From: Candidatus Kuenenia stuttgartensis
Lineage (GTDB): Bacteria > Planctomycetota > Planctomycetia > Pirellulales > UBA1268
Direction of reading: 5' to 3'
Length of the DNA: 35,186 bases
Assembly: GCA_945897435.1 (NCBI GenBank)
Contig: CAMDFJ010000013.1
Span: forward strand, 1-35,186
The position numbers and the translations under genes are program-made. Positions 17,522 through 24,633 of the stretch are shown in pieces. Numbering within the stretch: the stretch's first letter is position 1; the number at the start of each line of letters is the position of its first letter. The notes below the pieces were generated by a model. That model was not told where the DNA came from, searched no databases, and worked only from the letters and a program-made list of their open reading frames with translations.

Positions 17522-19444
17522 ATGCCTCAGTCGGTCAGGGCCAGCGGGTCGCCAGCCCGCGGTGTGTCAGCCCATCTGCTCGACTACCTCGTCCCGGGCG
17601 CCATTCTCGTGGCCCTGCTCGTGGTCCTTGCGCCGGTGCCGGCCCCGATCGTCGATCTGCTTTTGGCCGCGAACCTGACCGTGTCGGTGCTCGCCCTGCT
17701 GGCCTCGCTGGCCGCGCGGACACCGCTCGAAATGAGCATCTTTCCGACCTTTCTGCTCGGCGCGACCCTGATCCGTCTGGTGCTCAATGTCTCGACGACC
17801 AGGCTCGTCCTCTCGCGGGCCGCCATCGACGGCGCCTCCGCCGCGGGCGAGGTGGTCGAGGCGTTCGCGGCATTCGTGTCGGCCAACAACCTCGTCGTCG
17901 GGGCGGTCATCTTTGCGATCATCTCCGTGGTGCAGTTCGTGGTCATCACGGCCGGTGCCACCCGTACCAGTGAGGTGGCGGCACGGTTTGCGCTCGACGG
18001 CCTGCCGGGCCGGCAGATGGCGATCGACGCCGATCTCGGCGCCGGGACGATCGATCGGGATCAGGCCCGTGCCCTGCGGCTCGAACTGCAGCGTCAGGCC
18101 GATTTCTTCGCCGGCATGGACGGTGCCAGTCGGTTTGTCCGCGGTGAGGCCGTTGCCAGCGTGATCATCACAATGGTCAACCTGTTCGGCGGACTGGCGA
18201 TCGGAGTCCTCCAGAACGGCATGTCGCCGGCCAAGGCGATCGATGTCTATTCGCGGCTGACGATCGGTGACGGTCTGGTGACCGCCGTGCCCTCGCTCCT
18301 GATCGCCGTGGCGACGGGATTGCTCATTTCCAGGTCGAGCCAGTCGGTCGATCTCTCGGCCGAACTGGGGCGTCAGTTCACGGCGCGGCCTCATGTGCTC
18401 CTGATCACAGCGGTGTTTCTCGGTGTCCTCTCCCTGACAGGCATGCCGTTCATCCCGCTGGCCGTGATGTCGGCGGCGGCCCTGGCCGGAGCCTGGACGA
18501 TGCGAAATCGACCGACTCCGGACCAATCCCCGAAGGCCGGCGGTGCCGTCGCTCCGGAACGGCTCGGCGACCTGATCACCGACGACCGGATCGTCGTCCA
18601 TCTCGGCCGCGGACTGCTCCGCCTCGTCGCCTCGGCGGAGTCACCGCTGCTGGGCCGCGTCCAGTCGCTGCGGTCGGAGATTGCCGCCGATCTTGGCATC
18701 GTGGTGCCGAGCATCGCCTTCCGCGACGACCTCTCGCTGCCCGAACGAGGCTATCGCGTCACGATCGCCGCGGAAACGGTCGACGAGAGCGAGGTGGCAA
18801 GGGAACGGGCCAAGGGCTCCGACGTCGATCAGATCCTGCGGGCTGTCGAGGTGGCGGCTCGCAGGCGGGCCGACGTCCTGCTCACGCGGGATGGCACGTC
18901 CCGGCTGATCGAATCGTTGCGGGCCGCCCAGCCGGCCCTGGTGGCCCAGGTCGTGCCCGATCTGCTTCCAATTTCCAAGATTCATCGCACGCTCCAGTGC
19001 CTCCTCCAGGACGGCGTTCCGGTTCGCCCGCTGGCCGATCTGCTCGAGCGGATGGCCGATCATGCCGCAGACGGTTCCGATCCGGCGACGCTCGCCGAAT
19101 CTGTCCGACGGGGGATGATTCGGAGCATCTGCAGAAGATTGCGTGATGCCAACGGGGCCCTGGTGATCGTTCGAATTTCAGACGATGCAGCCATGGCCCT
19201 GCTCGAGGCGGGGGGCCGGGGAGCGAAGGTCGGTGCCGAAATCCGCCGGGCCTGCAGGCCGCGACTCGAGCGGGGAGAAACGCCGCTTCTGGTGGTGGCA
19301 GCAGACGTCCGCCGTCGGGTTCGCGATGCGGTTTCCCGACAGTTGCCCGACCTGCGGGTCCTTGCCGCCGAAGAATTGGCTCTCGAGGACGGGGTGGAGG
19401 TGTTTGCGACGATCGGCGCCGCGGAGCTGGCACGGGCGGCCTGA
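17522..19444 (+). CDS. flhA: Flagellar biosynthesis protein FlhA
   Basis: Export-gate protein of the flagellar type III secretion apparatus. It is 640 residues, somewhat shorter than the usual 690. The N-terminal half has about eight membrane helices. Visible family segments are TPLEMSIFPTFLLGATLIRLVLNVSTTR, VQFVVITAGATRTSEVAARFALDGLPGRQMAIDADL and FFAGMDGASRFVRGEAVAS. These include the cytosolic FHIPEP-region Asp (IDADL) important for proton use. The C-terminal cytosolic domain begins about residue 345. flhB, flhF and flhG are not adjacent; the next gene is the flagellar-type sigma factor 181 bases downstream. The start ATG lacks a clear ribosome site. Confidence 0.95.
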   Translation: MPQSVRASGSPARGVSAHLLDYLVPGAILVALLVVLAPVPAPIVDLLLAANLTVSVLALLASLAARTPLEMSIFPTFLLGATLIRLVLNVSTTRLVLSRAAIDGASAAGEVVEAFAAFVSANNLVVGAVIFAIISVVQFVVITAGATRTSEVAARFALDGLPGRQMAIDADLGAGTIDRDQARALRLELQRQADFFAGMDGASRFVRGEAVASVIITMVNLFGGLAIGVLQNGMSPAKAIDVYSRLTIGDGLVTAVPSLLIAVATGLLISRSSQSVDLSAELGRQFTARPHVLLITAVFLGVLSLTGMPFIPLAVMSAAALAGAWTMRNRPTPDQSPKAGGAVAPERLGDLITDDRIVVHLGRGLLRLVASAESPLLGRVQSLRSEIAADLGIVVPSIAFRDDLSLPERGYRVTIAAETVDESEVARERAKGSDVDQILRAVEVAARRRADVLLTRDGTSRLIESLRAAQPALVAQVVPDLLPISKIHRTLQCLLQDGVPVRPLADLLERMADHAADGSDPATLAESVRRGMIRSICRRLRDANGALVIVRISDDAAMALLEAGGRGAKVGAEIRRACRPRLERGETPLLVVAADVRRRVRDAVSRQLPDLRVLAAEELALEDGVEVFATIGAAELARAA

Positions 19445-19613
19445 CTGCCCGATCAGGAACAGGATCACGGAAAGATGATTCCCGGTGGCGGGTGAGGTTT
19501 GTGAAAAGGTTTTCTGAAACGACAGGGTGCGCGGGCGCCCGAAAAAAGATTCAAGACCCGGCCGGTGCCAGGACGATGTCCCAAGGCTCGGCGGTGATGT
19601 GTGTGGCCCTTTC

Positions 19614-19620
19614 AAGGAGG
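19614..19620 (+). promoter_or_regulatory. Strong ribosome binding site deciding the sigma-factor start
   Basis: AAGGAGG ends 5 bases before the GTG at 19626. It is one of the few textbook Shine-Dalgarno sites in the window. It selects this GTG over the upstream ATG at 19527, whose extra residues resemble no sigma factor. Confidence 0.8.
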
Positions 19621-19625
19621 ATCGC

Positions 19626-20408
19626 GTGGCGTATCAACCCTCTGCCGACGAAGTGCAGGAAATCTGGAAGCAGTTCAAGGCGGACCAATCCAACGAGGAT
19701 TTGAGGAACCGGCTGATCGAGGTCTATCTGCCGCTCGTGAAATACAACGGCGAAAGGATCTGGTCGCGGCTTCCGGAGGGGGTCGAACTCGACGATCTGA
19801 CGTCGGCCGGCACCTTCGGCCTGATGGATGCGATCGATGCCTTCGACATGTCACGCGGGGTCAAGTTTGAGACCTACTGCGTGCCGCGAATCCGCGGGGC
19901 AATGCTCGATGAGCTGCGGACGATGGACTGGGTGCCGCGGCTGGTGCGGTCCAAGGCCAGCAAGCTCAACGAGGCTGTGAAGACGCTCGAGGCGAAGTAT
20001 GGCCGGGCGCCCTCCGATGACGAGGTCGCCGAGCACATGCAGCTATCCCGGGAAGACTTCGAAAAACTGCTGATCGAAGCCAACGCCGCCAGCCTCGTCA
20101 GCCTCAACAAGAAGTGGTGCGAGACCGACAGTTCGAAGGACGTCCGCGAGATCGACATCCTCGAGGACAAGAAGGGTGAAGACCCCACCCGTCGGATTCA
20201 GAAGGCCGACCTGATGCGACTGGTGACAAAGGGGCTCAATCGCAACGAGCGGCTGATCATCATCCTCTATTACTACGAGGAACTCACGATGAAGGAGATC
20301 GGGGCCACGCTCGACCTCTCTGAAAGCCGTGTCAGCCAGATGCACAGCGCGATCGTGGAGCGACTCCAGAACCAGCTCGAGCGGCGCCGCCCGGAATTCG
20401 CCATGTAA
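19626..20408 (+). CDS. fliA: FliA/WhiG-type RNA polymerase sigma factor (sigma-28)
   Basis: A 260-residue group 3 sigma factor. Region 2 carries YLPLVKYNGERIWSRLPEGVELDDLTSAGTFGLMDAIDAFD-like sequence and FETYCVPRIRGAMLDELRTMDWVPR, diagnostic for the FliA/SigD/WhiG group. Region 3 is about residues 110-165. Region 4 ends with LTMKEIGATLDLSESRVSQMHSAIVERL, the -35-binding helix-turn-helix. It starts with GTG at 19626 behind a perfect ribosome site. The neighbours flhA upstream and a FlgM-like protein downstream support a late-flagellar role. Confidence 0.93.
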   Translation: MAYQPSADEVQEIWKQFKADQSNEDLRNRLIEVYLPLVKYNGERIWSRLPEGVELDDLTSAGTFGLMDAIDAFDMSRGVKFETYCVPRIRGAMLDELRTMDWVPRLVRSKASKLNEAVKTLEAKYGRAPSDDEVAEHMQLSREDFEKLLIEANAASLVSLNKKWCETDSSKDVREIDILEDKKGEDPTRRIQKADLMRLVTKGLNRNERLIIILYYYEELTMKEIGATLDLSESRVSQMHSAIVERLQNQLERRRPEFAM

Positions 20409-20735
20409 ATTGCGGGACCTGCGGCCGACTGGGCGGGATGGGGCGGCCTGGTGGTGTCACAATGGTCAAAACAGGAAGCCAAAAATTTCGTTGAAGTTCC
20501 GGATGGCCGGATGCCGATGATAAGAAATCTGTCGCGGCGACATGACCGGATGAGGCTGGCCATGAGCTGTCGGGCGACTGGTGTCGCCGGAACGCGGAAG
20601 CGCGGCAACAATTGGATCGAACACAGACTGCAGGCGACATCCGCAAGAACCAAACGAACCCTTCGGCATTCGGCTCCGTAGGAGTCGGCGTGAGCGGGGG
20701 ACGGATTCGCATCGGGGTCTGAAAGGAGTGCAAGT
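20409..20735 (+). promoter_or_regulatory. 327-base gap before flgM with a possible sigma-28 promoter
   Basis: No credible gene here. GCCGATGA at 20513-20520 matches 7 of 8 bases of the sigma-28 -10 box GCCGATAA. TGAAGTTC at 20492-20499 matches 6 of 8 of TAAAGTTT, but the spacing is two bases longer than the E. coli ideal. If real, the sigma factor would drive its own anti-sigma factor from about 200 bases upstream. A strong ribosome site, AAAGGAG (20722-20728), precedes the flgM ATG. The rest shows nothing I recognise. Confidence 0.3.
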
Positions 20736-21017
20736 ATGAACATCTTCGGAGTCTTTTCGACACACGGCGCCCAGGCGCTCGGCGGGGTCAAGGGTGTGGA
20801 GTCGGCCAAGGCAGCCCAGGCGGCCGCCCAGCAGGGCATCGCCGAGGTGCACGATTCCGTCACGCTGTCGGTCGACGCGGTGCGTGCCGCCGATTCGGCG
20901 TCCGACATCCGCTTCGATCGGGTCAATGCGATCCGGGCCGCAATCGCGGACGGTTCGTACGAGACGCCCGAGAAGTTGGATCTGGCCCTCGACCGCCTGC
21001 TCGATCGGCTCGGCTGA
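20736..21017 (+). CDS. flgM: FlgM-like anti-sigma-28 factor
   Basis: A 93-residue protein, close to the 97 residues of Salmonella FlgM. The N-terminal half is low in hydrophobic content and probably disordered. The C-terminal half has the sigma-binding pattern: DSVTLSVDAVRAAD, then IRFDRVNAIRAAIADGSYETPEKLDLALDRLL, matching the 'R..RV..IR.AI..G.Y' signature of FlgM. FlgM holds sigma-28 inactive until it is exported through the completed hook-basal body. Its position after the FliA-type gene, in a block that starts with flhA, makes this reading strong. A strong terminator follows 48 bases after the stop. Confidence 0.85.
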   Translation: MNIFGVFSTHGAQALGGVKGVESAKAAQAAAQQGIAEVHDSVTLSVDAVRAADSASDIRFDRVNAIRAAIADGSYETPEKLDLALDRLLDRLG

Positions 21018-21065
21018 CCGAGAGCCTGCCCGAACTGATTTTCCGGGCCTGAAGAAACTCTTCAT

Positions 21066-21103
21066 CGCGGCCTGACCTGACCGGTCAGGCCGCGTGTTTT
21101 TTT
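21066..21103 (+). terminator. Strong intrinsic terminator after flgM
   Basis: A perfect 12-bp GC-rich stem (21066-21077 with 21083-21094) closes a 5-base loop and is followed by seven T (21097-21103). It ends the flagellar block and insulates the Fur-family gene. Confidence 0.93.
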
Positions 21104-21130
21104 GGGGCTTCGGGATCGTGAGGCTAGAAT
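21102..21130 (+). promoter_or_regulatory. Candidate promoter of the Fur-family gene
   Basis: GGCTAGAAT contains TAGAAT at 21125-21130 (5 of 6 to TATAAT), with TTGGGG at 21102-21107 at a 17-base spacing as a weak -35 box. The -35 begins inside the T-run of the terminator. Start of translation is 37 bases after the -10 box. Confidence 0.35.
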
Positions 21131-21167
21131 GGTTTCGATAATCCCGCGGCTGCGAGGAATGACAGCG

Positions 21168-21674
21168 ATGTCGCTGGCGCCCGACTTTTCGCTCGGTTCG
21201 GTCGACGTGGCCCTGACGCCATCGGCGAGGTTCGAGGAGTTTCTTCAGGCCCGCGGTAAGAGGATCACCCGCCAGCGACGGATGATCGTCGAGCACGTCT
21301 GCGGTCGCCACGAACACTTCGACGCGGAGCAGTTGCTGGCTGAACTGCGACAGACGCCCGAGGGGGCCGCGGCGAGCCGCCCCACCGTCTATCGCACCCT
21401 CGGCGAGATGGTCGATGCCGGCCTGCTCAGGAAGATGGTGCTCGGAGGCAGGGCGGTCTACGAGCACGACTACGGCTATCCACAGCACGATCACCTCTAC
21501 TGCACCTCCTGCCAGAAGCTGATCGAGTTTTCCAGCGAGGATTTGATCCGGATGCGGGATGCCGTCGCGGCCAGCCATCAGTTTCGGGCCCAAGGGCACC
21601 GACTGATCATCAGCGGCATCTGCCTCGACTGCCGCAGCGGCCGCAGCAAGTCCCGCCATCAGGACAGGGTCTGA
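21168..21674 (+). CDS. Fur-family metal-dependent transcriptional regulator
   Basis: A 168-residue regulator. The N-terminal winged helix contains RFEEFLQARGKRITRQRRMIVEHVC and ASRPTVYRTLGEMVDAGLLRKM, the recognition helix. The C-terminal dimerisation domain has the metal segment HDHLYCTSCQKLIEF with a CXXC, and a second CLDC pair near the end, together forming a structural Zn site. It may sense Fe2+ (Fur) or peroxide/Mn2+ (PerR); the sequence does not settle which. The ATG at 21168 has GAGGAA 8 bases before it; ATGs at 21129 and 21159 are in frame but less well placed. It converges on purB. Confidence 0.9.
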   Translation: MSLAPDFSLGSVDVALTPSARFEEFLQARGKRITRQRRMIVEHVCGRHEHFDAEQLLAELRQTPEGAAASRPTVYRTLGEMVDAGLLRKMVLGGRAVYEHDYGYPQHDHLYCTSCQKLIEFSSEDLIRMRDAVAASHQFRAQGHRLIISGICLDCRSGRSKSRHQDRV

Positions 21675-21692
21675 GGGCGTCAGCGATGCTTT

Positions 21693-21719
21693 GACAGGCT
21701 GAAGCCTGTCCCACATCGG
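21693..21719 (+). repeat. Short palindromic repeat, copy 2
   Basis: GACAGGC and GCCTGTC form a perfect 7-bp stem around TGAA (21693-21710). Bases 21695-21719 are identical to 137-161. It lies between the convergent Fur-family and purB genes. Confidence 0.78.
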
Positions 21720-21763
21720 ACAGGGATGCGAAGGGGTCGGCGAATGCTCGAGGAGCGTTCGGA

Positions 21764-21830
21764 CAAAAGTCTTCGAGGGCCACAACGACAAGACTTTTGC
21801 CGCCCCGAAGCCGGGTGTGGCTGCTTCATG
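21764..21830 (-). repeat. Degenerate two-hairpin repeat, copy D
   Basis: Read on the minus strand, CATGAAGCAGCC (21830-21819) matches 11 of 12 bases of the tail of copies A and B. After it come a 4-bp hairpin CCCG-GCTT-CGGG and a perfect 10-bp stem, 21799-21790 with 21773-21764, around a 16-base loop. Order and CAAAA-type stem base agree with the A-to-B junction, but the CCAAG linker is missing. It lies in the same convergent gap as palindrome copy 2. Confidence 0.45.
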
Positions 21831-21851
21831 CACACACGCGGCGATGGGCCG

Positions 21852-23318
21852 TCAGACCTTGAGTGCCGACTCGGCGGCTCGGGTGGGATGGGCCTGAAGG
21901 GCCTCGTGGACGGGGCCGGCGAGGAACTCCTCCACCTGGGCCGAGGCCCGACCGGCCAGGCCGTGAACGTCCATCGCCTGCTTCAGGTCGATGCCCGCGA
22001 AGAGCGGGTCGGCCGCCAGCCGCTCGACGAGGTCGTTCGGCCTCCCCTCCCGCATTCCCGCGGTGGCGGCATGGCTGTGGGTGCGGATGGCCTCGTGCAG
22101 CGTCTGTCGATCACCCCCCGCTGTCGTGCCCGCCATCAGGATCCGCTCGCTGGCGAGGAAGGGGAGGTGGGCGTCGAGGTTTCGCCGGATGCCGCCGGGG
22201 AGCACGACGAGGCCGCCGGCGATATTCGTGTAGAGCACGAGCTGGGCATCGGTGGCGAGAAACGCCTGCGGCAGCACGAGCCGGCGCGGGGCGGAGTCGT
22301 CGAGCGTTCGTTCGAACCACTGCACAGCCGCGGTCTGCCCGGCGGTGGCGGCGAGCCCCATCACGAATCGCGCCAGCCCGCACATCCGCTCGGCCCGCAT
22401 CGGGTTTCGCTTGTAGGGCATCGCGGAAGATCCGACCTGATCCTGCTCGAACGGCTCCTCGAGTTCGCCCGAGGCGGCGCTGAGCCGCAGGTCGTTGCCG
22501 GCCTTGTGTGTCGATTCCGAGACGCCTGCCAGGGTGGCGACCACCTGGGAATCGATCTTGCGGGTGTAGGTCTGGCCGCTGACGTCGTAAGAGGCGTCGA
22601 ATCCAAGCTTACGAGACACGAGCGAGTCGAGCGCCCGAACCTTGGCATGGTCGCCGGCGAAGAGTTCGAGGAAGCTCGCCTGGGTGCCCGTCGTGCCCTT
22701 GACGCCGCGGGCCCGCAGCAGTCTTCGGCGATGGAGCACTTCGTCGAGATCGATGAGCAGGTCGTGGATCCAGAGGCAGATCCGCTTGCCGATCGTCGTC
22801 GGCTGGGCCGGCTGCAGGTGCGTCAGTCCGAGGCAGACGATGTCGCGGGTGGCCATCGCCTTGGCTGCGAGCCGCTCGATGACGGTCGCAAGCCGGCTGG
22901 CGATCAGATCGAGCGACTCCCGCATCATCACCAGATCCGTGTTGTCCGTGACGTAGGCGCTCGTCGCCCCGAGATGCAGGATCGGCCGGGCCGTCGGGCA
23001 GGCGTCGCCGAAGGTGTGGAGATGGGCAAACACGTCGTGACGCATCTTCTTCTCGTATTCGGCCGCCTTGGCGAAATCGATCGGCTCGAGATGGGCCCGC
23101 ATCTCCGCGAGCTGTGTCGGCGAGATCGGCAGGCCCAGTTCGGCCTCGGCTTCGGCGAGTGCCAGCCAGGCCTGTCGCCAGAGGCGATAACGATGGTTGT
23201 CGCTCCAGAGCCGGGTCATCTCGGCTGAGGCATATCGGGTGGCGAGGGGATTGTCCCAGACGTCCCTGGGGCTTGTTCGAGGCTCCAGATCGGGGACTGG
23301 ATTCAGGCCTTGATTCAC
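21852..23318 (-). CDS. purB: Adenylosuccinate lyase
   Basis: Purine-synthesis lyase that releases fumarate from adenylosuccinate and SAICAR. It is 488 residues. The fumarate-lyase signature is SSAMPYKRNPMRAER, followed by VQWFERTLDDSAPRR; LGATSAYVTDNTDL and THLQPAQPTTIGKR supply other active-site parts. Length and these segments resemble the eukaryotic ADSL branch (484 residues in human) more than the roughly 430- to 456-residue forms common in bacteria. The GTG start overlaps the holA stop (23315-23318), so translation is probably coupled. The 3' end faces the Fur-family gene. Confidence 0.95.
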   Translation of the reverse strand: MNQGLNPVPDLEPRTSPRDVWDNPLATRYASAEMTRLWSDNHRYRLWRQAWLALAEAEAELGLPISPTQLAEMRAHLEPIDFAKAAEYEKKMRHDVFAHLHTFGDACPTARPILHLGATSAYVTDNTDLVMMRESLDLIASRLATVIERLAAKAMATRDIVCLGLTHLQPAQPTTIGKRICLWIHDLLIDLDEVLHRRRLLRARGVKGTTGTQASFLELFAGDHAKVRALDSLVSRKLGFDASYDVSGQTYTRKIDSQVVATLAGVSESTHKAGNDLRLSAASGELEEPFEQDQVGSSAMPYKRNPMRAERMCGLARFVMGLAATAGQTAAVQWFERTLDDSAPRRLVLPQAFLATDAQLVLYTNIAGGLVVLPGGIRRNLDAHLPFLASERILMAGTTAGGDRQTLHEAIRTHSHAATAGMREGRPNDLVERLAADPLFAGIDLKQAMDVHGLAGRASAQVEEFLAGPVHEALQAHPTRAAESALKV

Positions 23319-24457
23319 GACTGGGCTCCTGGTTTGCCGCCTCGCGGTGGGTCGCTCCGGCCGGGCCTGCGGTCGCCCGGCTCCCGAGCTATCTTGCAGA
23401 ACAGCCGCTCAAGGGCCAGCCTCGCGCGCAGTCCCCGTGAAGCATCGCTCTTCAGGCTGCGGTCGAGATCCAGCAGCCAGACCGGCAGTTGGCGGGCTCG
23501 CCGAGGCCCCAGTTGGAGAAGCGACTCCCGCGCCTGTGCCATTGCCTTGGGCCAGGTGGCGACCCCCGCCTCCTTCAGCGCCTCGTCCACATTTGCAGGT
23601 CTGCCCGCCTCTGACGGCAGGGCGAGCAGGCGAGCGGCCGATGAGAGCTTTCGCAGGACGGCAGCGGCCTGGGCTCCGATCCCGATCGGGCTCTCGCCGC
23701 CATCAAGGAGTTCGGCGAGTTGGGCGACGGCGGTGCGGGCGTCGCCTGTCGCAGCACTGTCGATCATGCCCCAGGCGGTTCGTTCCTGCGGGCTGCCGGC
23801 GAGATCGTCGATGGCCTCGGGCGGAATGACGGCCTTCTTTCCGCCGGCAGGCAGGGCTGCGGCGAGTCGGGCCAGGGCCTGATCCGCCTGCCCCAGATTT
23901 CCGGCCACCCGTTCCAGCAGCCGTTCGGCGGTGGCGACGGCGACCTGCACTCCGTGGCGGGCCTGGGCCCAGTGTCGAATCCAGCCGGCGAGGTCGTGCC
24001 GCTGCGGCACGGAGGTGTCGATCACAAGGCCGTGCTTGGCCACCGCCTTCGCCAGCCGGGTGGTCGCCGGCAGCGACTTGACTTCGAGGATCACGAGGCC
24101 GCGGCCGCGTCTTTCGGCTGCGGCGATCGTTTCAAGCGTGGTCCGCGCCTGCGAGACAAATTGGTCGGCATTGCGGACGACCGCCGCTCGGGTCGCTCCA
24201 GCGAACAGCGGCACGGTGGCAGCCTCGTCGAACACATCCCTCGGGTCGGGCTGCTCGTTGCCGTCAAACTCCCGCCAGGCCCATGCCCGATCGGCCTCGT
24301 CGGGGCAGAGCCGCTCCCGGAGCATCACGAGCATCTGCTGTGCCAGGAACGGCTCGTCGCCGGCAAGCACCACCATCGAGGCGTTTCCGGGCGACCATTC
24401 GTCGGCCCGCTTGAGAATCTCGAGGGCACTGCTGGACTCAGCCATCGGCGGGCTCAT
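23315..24457 (-). CDS. holA: DNA polymerase III delta subunit
   Basis: A 380-residue HolA-type clamp-loader subunit that opens the sliding clamp. The N-terminal domain shows MVVLAGDEPFLAQQMLVMLRERL, the degenerate AAA+ start where delta has LYGEE-like sequence and no Walker A. It then has VPLFAGATRAAVVRNAD and GRGLVILEVKSLPATTRLAKAV. The middle has GNLGQADQALARLAAAL, typical of delta domain II, and the C-terminal part is helical with LARRLLLQL-type sequence. Divergent at sequence level, as delta subunits are. The upstream ATG at 24457 is used; one at 24445 is possible. It overlaps purB downstream. Confidence 0.85.
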   Translation of the reverse strand: MSPPMAESSSALEILKRADEWSPGNASMVVLAGDEPFLAQQMLVMLRERLCPDEADRAWAWREFDGNEQPDPRDVFDEAATVPLFAGATRAAVVRNADQFVSQARTTLETIAAAERRGRGLVILEVKSLPATTRLAKAVAKHGLVIDTSVPQRHDLAGWIRHWAQARHGVQVAVATAERLLERVAGNLGQADQALARLAAALPAGGKKAVIPPEAIDDLAGSPQERTAWGMIDSAATGDARTAVAQLAELLDGGESPIGIGAQAAAVLRKLSSAARLLALPSEAGRPANVDEALKEAGVATWPKAMAQARESLLQLGPRRARQLPVWLLDLDRSLKSDASRGLRARLALERLFCKIAREPGDRRPGRSDPPRGGKPGAQS

Positions 24458-24611
24458 GATCTGAGGGAGCGACTTGCGGCGGGAACGGACCGGGGAAGCC
24501 GCGAGGCCAAGATCGGCATTGCCCTGCGACGCCGGATTCTATTCTGCCGCGAAGCCTGCGGCCCATGGCCGTGGCCCAAAGCCGGTGAACGCGGCCCGGC
24601 CAGAGTTTGAA

Positions 24612-24633
24612 GGCTGCTTCAGGGCTGCTTCAG
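24612..24633 (-). repeat. 11-bp tandem repeat resembling the two-hairpin tail
   Basis: On the plus strand GGCTGCTTCAG occurs twice in a row (24612-24622, 24623-24633). On the minus strand each unit reads CTGAAGCAGCC, which shares TGAAGCAGCC with the tail of the two-hairpin repeat. The stop codon of the secreted-protein gene lies inside it. No hairpins of the family follow. Confidence 0.5.

Noticed and set aside
20451-20681. 76-codon frame between the sigma factor and flgM
   Set aside because: No ribosome site and an Arg-rich composition without any recognised pattern; treated as noncoding.
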